Both the position numbers and the translations under genes were made by a program. The notes below the pieces were generated by a model that made no database searches, had not been told where the DNA came from, and saw only the letters and a program-made list of their open reading frames with translations. A DNA stretch of 64,000 bases from Mantamonas sphyraenae (lineage: Eukaryota; CRuMs; Mantamonadidae): positions 62,001-126,000 of the forward strand of contig JAPMXV010000024.1 in NCBI GenBank assembly GCA_026936335.1, given 5' to 3'. Of this stretch, positions 21,401-31,700 are shown piece after piece; the stretch's first letter is position 1; every line of letters begins with the position of its first letter.

Positions 21401-22326
21401 AGATGACGGGGTTGCGTCAGGTGGCATACTACAGCGGTCAGCGATTGAACGGGGTGCACCAACAGCAGGAGGTGCTGCGGAAGCGGATCGAGTCTGATCA
21501 CAGTCATCATTACACATACGGGGCACTGTTGTCGAACAGCGTGGCACGTGGGGACATGGATGAATTGGAACGGATCGAGGAGATTGAGCGTCGGGATCGA
21601 TGGCTGACGGCAGACGGGTTCCAGACGGCCAAGGCGAGGAGTGCGGCACAGGACAGGAAGCATGCCAAGGAGTTGGATGAGATGGTGAAGGAGGAACTGA
21701 GGCATCCGTGGCAGGAGGCACCGTCGTTGCATTCGACGTTCCGAGGGGAAGAGGGGAAGGGGGAGAAGGGGGAGAAGGGGATGATGCATGAGAAGGCGTG
21801 GAGCAACGCAACGATGCATTCGAGCAGCCACGGGTTCTCGGATGCCGAGTATTGGAAGAGTGTGCATGTGAACAGCGAGGAGATGGCCGAGATCATGGAG
21901 GCGGAGAAGCGGAAGGCAAAGGAGGAGTGGGAACGCAAGGTGGTGGTGAAGGACACCACGTTCCGTGTGCATTGGACGTCGCAGAACCGCAAAACAGCAA
22001 TGGTGGATCGGAATGCCAACATCCTGCGTGGGGGACCCAGGTTGCCGTACTCGATGTTTGTGAACGAGGAGGCGCAGGAGAAGAGGGTGGAACGTACGGT
22101 GGACAAGAGCCGGTTCATCACCCCGGATGGGTTCAAGACGTATGTCAAGGCGGAACGGACGTTGCCCCAGGACAAGGTGGTCACCAGGGTGCCCAAGAAG
22201 ATGTCGCAGGTGGAGTACGACAAGAACGATCTCTTTGTCATCAAAACACGGGCAGCTGGCCTCAGTGAGGTCAGCAGTGGTACCGACGTGCGCAAGAGCA
22301 CGTGGGGAGGGTTTGTGGACGGGTGA
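18454..22326 (+). CDS. CFAP92/KIAA1257-like ciliary protein (at least two exons)
   Basis: Exon ending at 18679 joins an exon 18803-22326 in phase 1 (gtgagt...cttgcag, 123-nt intron), giving PVEVVV|EETIQVAV. The start is uncertain: in-frame ATGs at 18448 and 18454 precede an unconvincing Cys-rich stretch, and an extra upstream exon is possible. The protein has a Lys/Glu run, then a C2-like beta region (FEVRVERVDDAWVRRCYAWP; VRGCEDMP-like LRGCEDMPGNP), an Arg/Ser-rich insert, and a second region with TRCIYIVATEDRATQYRLLD and EVYLRHKMPSSVF...CDMLVDFEKRFGMP. The latter recalls the domain of unknown function in CFAP92. The C-terminus is charged and helical, ending KSRFITPDGFKTYVKAERTL. Assignment to CFAP92 is from recalled family resemblance and is moderate only. 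Confidence 0.62.
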
Positions 22327-22428
22327 ATGTGTGGGGGGACGGGAGAGGGAATGAATGAGAGGATGAGAAGATGATTGCTGTTGTTGGAAATGGAGGGAGG
22401 ATGATGAGTGGGAGGGGAAGGGGAAGGG

Positions 22429-22471
22429 TGGTGGTGGTGGTGGTGGTGGTGGTGGTGGAGGAGGAGGAGGA
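22429..22471. repeat. (GTG)n/(GAG)n microsatellite
   Basis: Run of GTG triplets changing to GAG/GGA triplets in the gap between the convergent CFAP92-like and ERGIC3 genes. Non-coding in any assigned gene. Confidence 0.85.
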
Positions 22472-22482
22472 AGAGAAGGCGA

Positions 22483-23987
22483 TCAGCTGTGTTTGCCCAG
22501 CTCGATCTTCTTCTTCATGGTGCGCATGGTGGCATAGGTGGCGGAGTCGATCATTTGGGCAACGGTGTAGACGCCGCCAATGATGGCACAGACGCCGGTG
22601 AGGAAATGGCCGAGACTCTGGCTCTTTTCCTGGTAGGCAACCATGATGGGAGAGAGATCAAACATGAAGAAGACGCCTGGGAGGCCATGGCCGGACTGGC
22701 GATTGAGGGGACGGAAGTGTTCGGTGACACTGAACTGGTTGGTGTTGATGGTGCGTCCGGAGAGACGTCGGTAGGTGGTGGGCACGATCTTGATGAAGTA
22801 CTGGAACATGCCACCCTCACCCTCCTGGGGCTTGACGGTGCCGTCCAGAGGGTTCACCACGCCGGGAAAGTCCTCGCCAAAGGACAGCTTGTTGATGATG
22901 TGTGTCAAGTTGAACGACTTGACTTGGAAGGGAAGCAGGTCGTGGACGTGCATGTGATGCTGCTGGAAACTCTTGCCGGGGGCGAAATGGAAGTTGCCGG
23001 CCACCTTGTTCACCTCCAGGTACCCGTAGATGTTGCATCCCTCTCCCTGCTGCTTCTTGATCTTTTCCGAAAAGCCCTCCTCCACACACTGCGTGGTGGG
23101 GAGTGGTGGGTGGGGTGTGCGGGAGGGGGGAGAGGGGGAGGGGGGGGCAGGAGTGAGCAAAGGGGGAAAAGCCGGAAAAGGTGCGTTGTGTGAGTGACGT
23201 GGCACAAACGGGGGCACAGGACGGTGGGATGGGGTTCATGGCAAGTGGGAGATGGTGGGAAATGTGCATGGGAGGGAGTGGATGGGTGGGGTTGCAATGG
23301 GTTGGGTGTGCGGCATGTGTGTGTCCTCCTACCTGCTGCATATTGGCGTGGTTTTCAAACGACCAGCCCTTCTTGCGGTACTGCTCCCGCACGCTGTCGC
23401 AGGTGTTGCAGCACTGGCCCTCGTGGTCCTCTGCACCGTAGCAGCTTCCACAGTAGTTGGCTGCACGTGTCTCACCAGTGACAGTGGGACCACCGAGCTC
23501 TGTGGAGGGAGGCGGGGGGGGAGGCGGGGGCTGGGGTGAGCGGAATGCGTTGCAGGAAACAAGAGGGGCCAAACAACCATGCCAAGAGAATGGATGGACA
23601 CAGTGGCAACATACTGGTTTCCTTCTCCACCTCGTCGGGGATGGGTTCAAGGGTATTTTGGTCCACGCGTTTCTTGTAGATGTTGTGTACGACGTCGAGT
23701 TGGTGGCTGCCGGAGATGTCCATGGCGTCCAGGGAAAGGAAGGCACAGGCCATGTGGGGGAAGGTGACGTCGACGTTGATGCGCAGCTTTTGGTTGCGGC
23801 TGACATCGACAGACAGTTTGTGGTCCACGCCTGTGGTGAGGTAGGCGGAGAGTTCGCTGAAGAAGAGAAAGAGGATGATGGTCGAGGCCAGGATGGAGAT
23901 CAGGGCCCCCGACTTTGTCTGCACCACATAGTCCTCTGCCGTCTTGGGGAACACATCCCACTTGCGCATGGATTTCAGGAGGGACAT
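22483..23987 (-). CDS. ERGIC3: ERGIC3-like cargo receptor of the ER-Golgi intermediate compartment (three exons)
   Basis: Exons 23615-23987, 23333-23499 and 22483-23088 (minus strand), introns of 115 and 244 nt with GT-AG ends; phases match at both joins. The product is 381 residues; human ERGIC3 has 383. MSLLKSMRKWDVFPKTAEDY is the family N-terminus, followed by a membrane segment (ISILASTIILFLFFSELSAY). A lumenal domain with the paired Cys block NYCGSCYGAE...CCNTCDSVREQYRKKGW follows, then GCNIYGYLEVNKVAGNFHFA, and a C-terminal membrane segment with FFMFDLSPIMV and FLTGVCAIIGGVYTV. The cytosolic tail is Lys-rich (MKKKIELGKHS). These proteins cycle between ER and Golgi in COPI/COPII vesicles. 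Complete and intact. Confidence 0.95.
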
Positions 23988-24045
23988 TGGGGGATAAGCA
24001 ACAAGGGGATTGTATGTGCTGGTGGCATCGGCGCATGCGTGCTCC

Positions 24046-24155
24046 GAGAGAGAGAGAGAGAGAGAGAAGAGAGAAAAAAGGGAACGGTTTGCCGTTCTTG
24101 GGTTGATGGTGATGATGATGGTGATGATGGTGATGGTGATGGTGATGGTGTGCAT
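24046..24155. repeat. (GA)n and (GAT/GGT)n microsatellites
   Basis: A GA run at about 24046-24067 and GATGGT-type triplets at about 24107-24155 fill the gap between the 5' end of ERGIC3 and the 3' end of the GPAT gene, both on the minus strand. They leave little room for a separate promoter, so ERGIC3 regulatory DNA probably includes them. Confidence 0.75.
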
Positions 24156-24157
24156 CA

Positions 24158-26194
24158 TCATGCTGTGGTGTGGCTACGATGGGAGCGGAAACGCAGGCCT
24201 GCGGGGCTGGAAGCACTGGCGGGGCCCGAGGCATCGTCGTGGGCCTTTCCCGAGAGTGAAGGGAATGGGGTGTTGGAGTTGGAGGAGGAGGAGGAGGAGG
24301 AGGAGGAGTCACCCTCATTGCGTGGTAACCCACGAGGGTTGAACACAGAGCGGGTGAGGTGAGCAGAGTCGTGAAGGAGGGATGATGATGATGATGATGA
24401 TGATGGTGTGGTGGTGTGCATGCCCATGGAACGGAGTAGCTTGTTGGCAAACAGCTTCTGTTGGGCCTGGACATACTTCTGGGAGGGACGCACATGCTTC
24501 ATGTAGCCGTCAAACTCGGTGACCTTGAGGCGGGCCTTGTCGGCAATGGCATGACGCACACGGTCGGCAAACTGTACAGCCGACTCTTCGGGCTCACGGT
24601 CCATGGGGGACAGGTAGTAGACGTCACAGACAACCGCCCATCCTGTCATCAGGTGGAAGAGGTGGTCCAGGAAACTCTGCTCGCGGCTGTTCCAGAAGGC
24701 ATCCGCAAAGATCTTGTTGTACTTGATGGCAATCGGGTACACGCGGGCACCCAGGTCAAAGGCACCCTTTTTGAATTGGACCACGTATTCGTTGTTGACA
24801 CACGTGCCCTCAGGGAAGATCAGCAGCGGGTTGTTTGTTTCATCCCCAATGTGCGTGGTGATGGCAGTGTGCACCGCCTTCCTGTCCCTGCGTGCATACC
24901 GGTCGAACCACAGGCAACCCAGGCACTTGAGAATGTGGTTTTGGAAGAATCCTATGGGGTGGGGGTGGGAGGAGGGGGGGAGGGGGAGGGGAGGGTTGGT
25001 GTTGGGGAAAGTGGGTGCGGGGGGGAGATGGGGGAAGGAGAGGGGGGTAGGGGCTTACCGACGAGACCAACATGCTCCTGACCCACAACAGCAAAGGTGT
25101 TGACAGAAAAGAGGACAATGACGTCGATGAGAGAGGTGTGGTTGGCAACAAAGACCTGGTTGGGGCGGCGACGAGGACGCGCTCCGTGGTACTTGATCAC
25201 CCCTGACCAGGAGACCACAAACGAGGTGGCCAGCATCTGGATGCAGAAGCGTTGGTAGGATTCACGAACCTTGACATCACGGATAAAGGTGGTGACCAGG
25301 AGGAAGGCAAAGAGGGAGAGGAAGGCGCCCAGAATGAGGGCAACCAAGCTGGAGGGGAAAGGGGCGGAAGGGAAGGGTGAGAGAGGAGGACAAGGGGAGG
25401 TGGGGGGGGGGGTTGGGAATGGGGGATGGGGATGGGGATGGAGGCACACATACACACACACACACATGTTGGTTGTGTGGGCATGTGGGGTGGGTGGACG
25501 TACCGAAGGGGAAAGAGAATGAAGTAGCGGGTGATGACGCCCATGAACCACGCTGGCATCAGGTAGGCGTTGAAGTTCCAGCGGTCACGCTTGTGGCTCT
25601 CAAAGCATTTGGAAAAGTCGTCCTGGTGAGGGTGGGAACAGGGCATGCGGGAGAGAGGGAGAGAGAGGGGGGAGAGAGGGGGGGAGAGTGAGGGTGATGA
25701 AGATGGAGGTGTCCAGGAAAAAGAGGGAAACTCAAGGGTTGGTGGAGGGGCACCGGTGGCGGAGAACAGAGTGGGCACGGTGGGCAGCAATCAAAACCAT
25801 GTGGTGCTTACCTGGGCAATCTTGGAGATGGCTTCGCGCATGAGGTAGAGGCCGTCGCTGGAGAGGTCAAAGCTGAAAGGGGCGAGGATGTGGGAATGAG
25901 CCAAACCAGGAACTTGCTTGCGTTTTGGGAAGGGGAGGCGATGGACACGGCACAGACTTACACGTCGGTGGACGAGGTCTCGCGTACGAGTTTGCTGAGC
26001 CGATGCTTCTCGTAGTGGCGTTGGATGGCGTCGAGGTCGGCTTCGCTGGCATGGCCAATTTGGAAGTCGCCCAGATCGTGTTCGTGGTTGCTATCGCCAC
26101 CACTGGAGACAGAGGAGCCACGGGAACGGGCTCGTTGCCTTGGTTCGTCCTCACTGGAGGCAGGGGTGCCCAGGGGGGAGGTGTCGTCCGACAT
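24158..26194 (-). CDS. Glycerol-3-phosphate acyltransferase, GPAT3/4 type (five exons)
   Basis: Makes lysophosphatidate from glycerol-3-phosphate and acyl-CoA in the ER, the first step of glycerolipid synthesis. Exons (minus strand): 25962-26194, 25812-25872, 25504-25622, 25059-25348, 24158-24951. All junctions are GT-AG and phases agree; the product is 498 residues (human GPAT4 has 456). Hydrophobic segments come from exons 3 and 4 (LVALILGAFLSLFAFLLVTT). Acyltransferase motif I is VANHTSLIDVIVL (His and Asp of HxxxxD as NHTSLID). Block III is LLIFPEGTCVNNEYVVQFKK, followed by YPIAIKYNKIFADAFWNS, typical of GPAT3/4 rather than plastid GPATs. The C-terminal tail is a Ser-run, disordered region not found in animals. 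The N-terminus is charged and acidic. Confidence 0.92.
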
Positions 26195-26498
26195 TAGGGC
26201 AGGTTTGGCTTGGGTGAGACGGTGGAGGGATGAGAGAGACCAGGAGACTTTGGGTGAGGGTCGGGGGGGGGGGGGGTTGGTTGGGTTGGGTTGGGGGGAG
26301 GGGCTTGGGTGGGTCGGGTGGATATGCGGGGGTTGGGTTGGGGTAGGGTGGGGTGCGGTGGGGTGGGTTGGGTGGAGGAGAGATGTGAAGTGGGAGTTGG
26401 GCTAGGAATTTTGATTCATACGGAAATCACGGAATGACGACTGTGGATGGCATTTCAGCGTGAATCAAAATTTGAGAACGGAAATTCTCCGGATGCAC
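26195..26498. promoter_or_regulatory. G-rich upstream region of the GPAT gene
   Basis: No gene. 26260-26395 is strikingly G-rich on the plus strand, with a poly-G run and repeated TTGGG/GGTGGG blocks that could fold as G-quadruplexes. 26400-26498 is, in contrast, AT-richer and holds a short inverted repeat (listed separately). Promoter role inferred from position. Confidence 0.45.
26407..26472. repeat. 12-nt perfect inverted repeat at the left edge of the tandem array
   Basis: AATTTTGATTCA at 26407-26418 is matched by its reverse complement TGAATCAAAATT at 26461-26472. The 66-nt element sits 26 nt left of where homology to the 6-kb repeat begins. It may be a hairpin or a short terminal-inverted-repeat element; no target-site duplication was identified. 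Confidence 0.6.
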
Positions 26499-26542
26499 TG
26501 GGCGGCGATATCACATGCGAACAGCAGGGTCAGAGCAAGCAT
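26465..26542 (-). pseudogene. Decayed signal-peptide exon of the CUB/EGF membrane protein
   Basis: The signal peptide MLALTLLFACDIAAQ is preserved (intact copies have CDVAAQ), but after about 15 codons the sequence diverges and stops after 25 codons. It is the left stump of the array: the promoter and first codons of a membrane-protein copy without the rest of the gene. Confidence 0.75.
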
Positions 26543-27006
26543 TGTGATGCAAAGGTTGGTGGACGTGTGCCTCTCCAGGATCGGGGGCGTGATGTGGTTC
26601 CAGCGCGGCATGTGTGCTTGCCTGCAATTTCGGTGGCGCACGTGGTGGACAGATCGGTGGTGGTGGTGGCGATGGGGAGATGGGTGGGAATGCGTGTGTT
26701 GGTGGATGGCTGATGTGTGGTATTTTCGCGGAAGAGTGGTGGGGGGAAACTCGGAACGGTGTCGGGTGCAGAACTCGGAACTCGGAACACAGGGCAGTTG
26801 GGGTTCAAAAGGCGCACTCACGCGCACTCACCCAACTTGTCATCACAAAAACACACACACTCGGATAACCCAAGAGGACGAGTAACGATACAACACAACG
26901 ACTGCGAATACAGACAGCAGCAAGTGAAAGTGAGAAACAAGTGAAAGCGAAAGCGAGCAAACGAAACGAAATCAAGCAAACCCAAAACAACCAAAAACGC
27001 AACTCG
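26543..27006. promoter_or_regulatory. Array promoter region, copy 1
   Basis: Conserved in all three units. In intact units it is the divergent promoter between the membrane-protein gene (-) and the PB1-FW-UBA gene (+). It contains ACTCGGAAC three times (26749-26757, 26773-26781, 26780-26788) and a CA-rich stretch. Here the leftward gene is only a stump. Confidence 0.5.
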
Positions 27007-27431
27007 ATGACGATGAGCAAGAGTGGAAACAACACCAACGAGACGACGATGACAAAGAACAGCAGCAGCAGCAGCAACAGCGACGTGAAGACCATGGTGT
27101 CTGTAAAGGCAACTGTGGGAGCGGAGACACGGCGCTTCGGGGTGTGGAGCGAGAGGCTGTGCGAGGAAGGAGGACTGGATGGACTGGTGCAGCAGATTGC
27201 AGAAGTGTTTGGGAAGAAGGAGGAGAGGATGAGCCGAATGGTGATGTCGTACGCAGACGAAGACGGAGACTGGGTGCGTATGAGCAGCGAGAAGGAGCTG
27301 GGACACGCGGTGGAACTGTGTGTGATGCAGAGCAAGCAGAGCGGGCGTGAGCCTGGGGTTCTGCGGGTGAAGCTGATGACACGAGTTGCAGCACGACGAG
27401 CAGCCAAGGCAGCCGAGGAGTCGATGATGCC

Positions 27432-27467
<36 letters not shown>

Positions 27468-28545
27468 GAAGAGTGGCAAGAAGAGTGGCAAGACCACAAA
27501 GAAGCAGAAGACGACGAGCAAGACAGGGACAAAGAAGGGCGGTGTGAAGAGCAAGAAGATGGGAAAGGAAGTGGAGGAGGAAGTGGAGGAGGAAGCGGCT
27601 GTGGTTGGAGCAGGAGACCTTTCAGAGAGCGTGCAGGAACGGCTGGGAAAGCTGGAAGCTGTGGATGTGGAGCGTGTGCTTGGACACATGCCACGACGCA
27701 AAGTGCCTGGACATGTGCTGGACAAGATTGCCATGGCTCGGATGGACAAGTTGGAGGCTGGAGAACTGCTGACGTATGAAGCGAAGCAGCAGGAGCAGGA
27801 ACAGGAGGAGGAGGAGCAGCATGAATGTCATGGCCATGGACGTCGTGGTGGTGGTCATCGCGGTGGTCATCGTGGTGGTCATCGAGGTTGCCATCTGCAT
27901 CGCCATCACGGACATCATCACGGACATCATCACGGTGGACGACATGGGGAACGAGGACAGAGTCGACACAAGGCTCGGTTTGTGAGCCATGTGAGCTATG
28001 GGACGGATGCTCGGGTGCAGTGTGGACGCAAGTTTACAAAGACGTGGCGTCTGCGGAACGAGAGCGAAGAAGCATGGCCTGCGGGAGCGCAGGTGGTGTT
28101 TGTGAGCAAGAAGAACGGAGACGCAATGGGAGCAAGCGAGGCTGTGCCTGTGGATGTGGTGGCTGAGGCAGGAGAAGAGGTGGACGTGAGTGTGGAGATG
28201 GAAGCACCTGAGGCAGCTGGAAGCTACAGCGGGTTCTGGAGGATGGCAGATGGGGAAGGGAAGAAGTTTGGACAACGATTCCGATGCCAGATTGTGGCAG
28301 TGGAGGAAGAGGTGGAGGAAGAGGTGGAGGATGAGGATGAGGAAGAGGAGGATGAGAGCAGCGGAAGCAGCAGCTCTTCTTCGTCTGAGAGCGAGTCTGA
28401 GTCTGAGATGGACTCTGAGAAGGAGTGGGAGAGCGAGCTGGCGACACTTGCGCTGGTGGGTCTGACGGATCGAAAGGCATGTGTGGACGCACTGGAAGCA
28501 TGTGAGGGAGATCTGCAGGCAGTGATCCAGTCGCTGCGTGGATAG
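27007..28545 (+). CDS. NBR1-like PB1-FW-UBA protein, copy 1 (intact)
   Basis: 512 residues from ATG 27007 (an in-frame GTG upstream is disregarded). PB1 domain at about 28-124: first strand SVKATVGAETRRFGVW and OPCA loop MSYADEDGDWVRMSSEKELG. Then a Ser run, a Lys-rich stretch, a helical segment, and a His/Gly/Arg repeat at about 271-310 (HGHGRRGGGHRGGHRG type) likely to bind metal or be disordered. The FW (NBR1, four-tryptophan) domain is at about 325-427: FTKTWRLRNESEEAWPAGAQ...GSYSGFWRMADGEGKKFG. An acidic/Ser linker and a C-terminal UBA-like helix set (LVGLTDRKACVDALEACEGD) at 477-512 complete it. PB1+FW+UBA in this order is the NBR1 layout, but no ZZ zinc finger is visible. NBR1 proteins deliver ubiquitinated cargo to autophagosomes; that role here is inferred from architecture. 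Convergent with the membrane-protein gene. Confidence 0.85.
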
Positions 28546-28753
28546 GCTGAAGAGAGAGTGTACAGGGATTGAGAATGAATCGCAAAGGACGAACCCGGGG
28601 AGGTTGAGACTCCTCCCCACACAACCAACAACAACAAACAACAACAACAACACAACAAGGTTGATTGCATTTGAGAGCGTCTTGAACAGAGTGGAGAGTG
28701 GGAAGTGGAGGAGGAGGAGAGGAAGTAGAGCTGAGTGTGTTGGCCAGGTCGTT

Positions 28754-31700
28754 TCATTGCAGATCCGAGACGGTGTCCACAAAGAAGGCTGGGATGAGTG
28801 CGACAAAGGCAAGGACCAGAGTGAACAGGGAAAAGTCAAACACAAAGGCCACCGTGAAAATCATGTTGAAGAGGTTGGAGAAGAACTTGACGGCACGTGC
28901 ACCGCGGCCTGTCTTGAGTTCAAGCATAGCATGGCCCTGGGCGTCTTGTGCCAGGTCCAGGACGGGTGGGTTGTTGAGCACCTCGACAAACTTGCCTGCG
29001 ATAAGTGTGGGACCGGGGGCAATCATAAAGATGAGCGCACTGCTACGCCCAACATTGGCAATGACGGCCTCCTGTTGGGAATCGACATCCCACTTGTCGT
29101 CGTCGTACTTGCGGGATCGAGGCAGGATGCTAAACGCCTTGACCATGTACGAGTTCCACAGGCCCACAGCAAGCATGAGCAGGCGGAACACACCAAAGAG
29201 CACTTTGACCACGATGACGTGAGGGATGAGCTGGATGAGTGCACGACCCAGTCGCACGGCAGCAGATGGGTTCTTCTGCGCCTGCTCCTCGGTTTGTTCA
29301 CAGGTGATGGTTCCCATGGCCTTGTGCACCAGCGGATCATAGCCCGTAAACATCTCCCAGTGGGCGTAGATAAAGAGGGACAGCACCACGAGGGTAAACA
29401 CAAAGCCAAAGTTGCGTGCCTCCAAGTCGGTGGCCCCACAGTTGCGTCCGCCTCCGAGACCCAGGCTCAAGTCGCCAATGGTGACAATGATGACCTGGGA
29501 GACGTAAAACACGGCAGCAGTGGCCAGATTGGCCACCAGAGTTGCAAAGGCCTTGCCCTTGGCTGTGGTCTGGCGCTTCTTCAGGCTCTTGAAGTACATG
29601 GAGAGCAGGAGGAGGAACTCGCGCTTGAGCATGAGACGCAGGAACAGGGCACCCATGAGGACCAGGATGGGGGCAATGAGAGTGGCAAATCCGTTGCAGT
29701 TCCACTCTGTGGACACCAGCGTAAAGTCGATGGAACGCAGAAAGGTGATGAACAGCCGCACGAGTTCGCCAAACCCACCCAGGGCCAGCTCGATGGAGGG
29801 GTACACCAGCTCAAAGTCATAATCAGGCAGAAACTTGCTCAAGGAGGTTGCCATCAGCGATACGTTGAAGATGGTCTTGACGACACCCGCAAAGAGGGTG
29901 ATCAGGTTGATGATCACGATGAAAATGACACTGCCGATGCTCAGGTGATGGCAGGATCCGTCGTCCTGCCCCGTGTGTGCATACGGTGAGGATGATGACG
30001 ATGATGACGAGGTTGGCAGTTGGGTTTGGATCTGACTCATTTCGACGGAATCCCCGCCCGCGGAGGCCATCTCGGCAGCAGCAGCCTTGGCAGCCTCGTG
30101 TTGCTGCTTGGCCATGGCAGCCTCTTCGCGAGCCTGCTTCTCCAGGGCCAGGTTGTGCATGTTGACACCAGAGACCTGCATGTCACGCAGGATGTGGTAT
30201 TCCACGAATCGGAAGCCCGAGTCGAAAAAGTGCTCGATGGCATGGTAGTGGCGCACGGGGTCCATCTTGCCACCAATCGCCGCTCCAATAAACACATAGG
30301 CCACAAAGACACATGCCACAATGATAAACACAGTGGGCACGGTGGATTCGTTGGGGTCGGCAATCTCCACCCGGACCTGGAAGCGACGCTGTTGAGTCGA
30401 CGTGGTGACCCGTCCGCTGTTGCCATACCTTCCCGTGATGCCCACGGATACGTAGAGGCGCATGTTGTCTGAAGAGGCAGGCATGCTCTTGGGGTCGACC
30501 TTGAGGGTGGTGTTGCCCACCAGAGGGCCTCGCACGGTGGCCACGCAATCGGTGCAGTTGAAGCCCTCGACCCACACCCATGGCATCAACAGGGGTCTGT
30601 GGTCCGGTTGAATCCGGGGAGGACTTCCCCACTTGGCCATCAGGACCACGTCACCCGCGAATGCACTTGGGCTCCGCGAGGAGCTCTCTGTGATGGCAGC
30701 CAGTTTGTCCTCTGCGTCGTAGGTCCAAAAGGCGGCCGCTGGGGCAGTGTGCACCCACAGACGCGAGTTGGAACGGGATCCCTGGATCCAAAAGGTGACG
30801 AGCTCGCTCTCGTTTGTGTGGAGGCCAAGGAAGGAGAAGCTGTTGTACAGCTCGCGCATGTCTTGTGTGCGATTGGCGTAGTGGCAGTTGATGCCACTGG
30901 TGCCTGGGTTGCAGACACAGACGCCAAGGTCGGAACACGTGCCCTTGCACTTGTCCATGCAGTTTGGAGAGCGTGTGACCTTGACCTCGACGGGACAGGA
31001 CATGTCCAAACCCGACGATGGGGTGCTGATCTTCAGAAGCTCGGTGACCTGATTGCGTCGGTACAGGTACAGGCATTCTTCCACGTACCGCGGCCTGCGG
31101 AATGCGTTGTAGAGTTGGTTGAGGGTAACGGTGCGTGGCACACCGGGGACCACATCGTCGAAAGTGTAGCTGTCACGCCGTTTCATGTCGTTGCCACACA
31201 TCATCTCGTACTGGACGTCGATGGAATCGCGGCATTCGTACTGGGAGAGACGATTGAGTTGCACAGTCAGATAGTTGGTGGTGGCTGGCCCAGGGTGCTG
31301 AATGTACACCGTTCGATTGACGTGTCCGACGGCATAGGTACGAGACACGCCCGAGAAGGGTTGCTCCTGATTCCGATGTTCACACACGGTGCCCAAGTAG
31401 CCGGGGTTGCAAGTGCACACGTAGTTGTAGGATGTGTCGTTGTGGATGACCAGTCCACGTCCGAAGCATGCAGGTCTGAGGCTGACAGAGAGTGTGGCGT
31501 TGCACGGGGTGTCGGGCGAGGTGTTGACCAAGGAGAAATCGACAGTGAGATCCGAGGCCGCGTCCTCAGCCAACACGTAAGAGCGACAACCACACGAGAA
31601 GGGTCTGTCCAGAAGCCAGTAGGAATACTCGTTGAACCCGGTGTAGCTGTGGGGCCATCGGTTGGCGCAGTAGCCCGCCTGGGTGTCGTTGTACGAGGTG

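Noticed and set aside
26941..27006. N-terminal extension of NBR1-like copy 1 (GTG start)
   Set aside because: No ATG; Lys/Gln/Asn-rich leader is not conserved in copy 3 and the ATG at 27007 starts the conserved protein.
28538..29989. Plus-strand ORFs antisense to the membrane-protein genes (and the same in unit 2)
   Set aside because: Shadow of the conserved polytopic region; the minus-strand reading has signal peptide, EGF modules and membrane segments.
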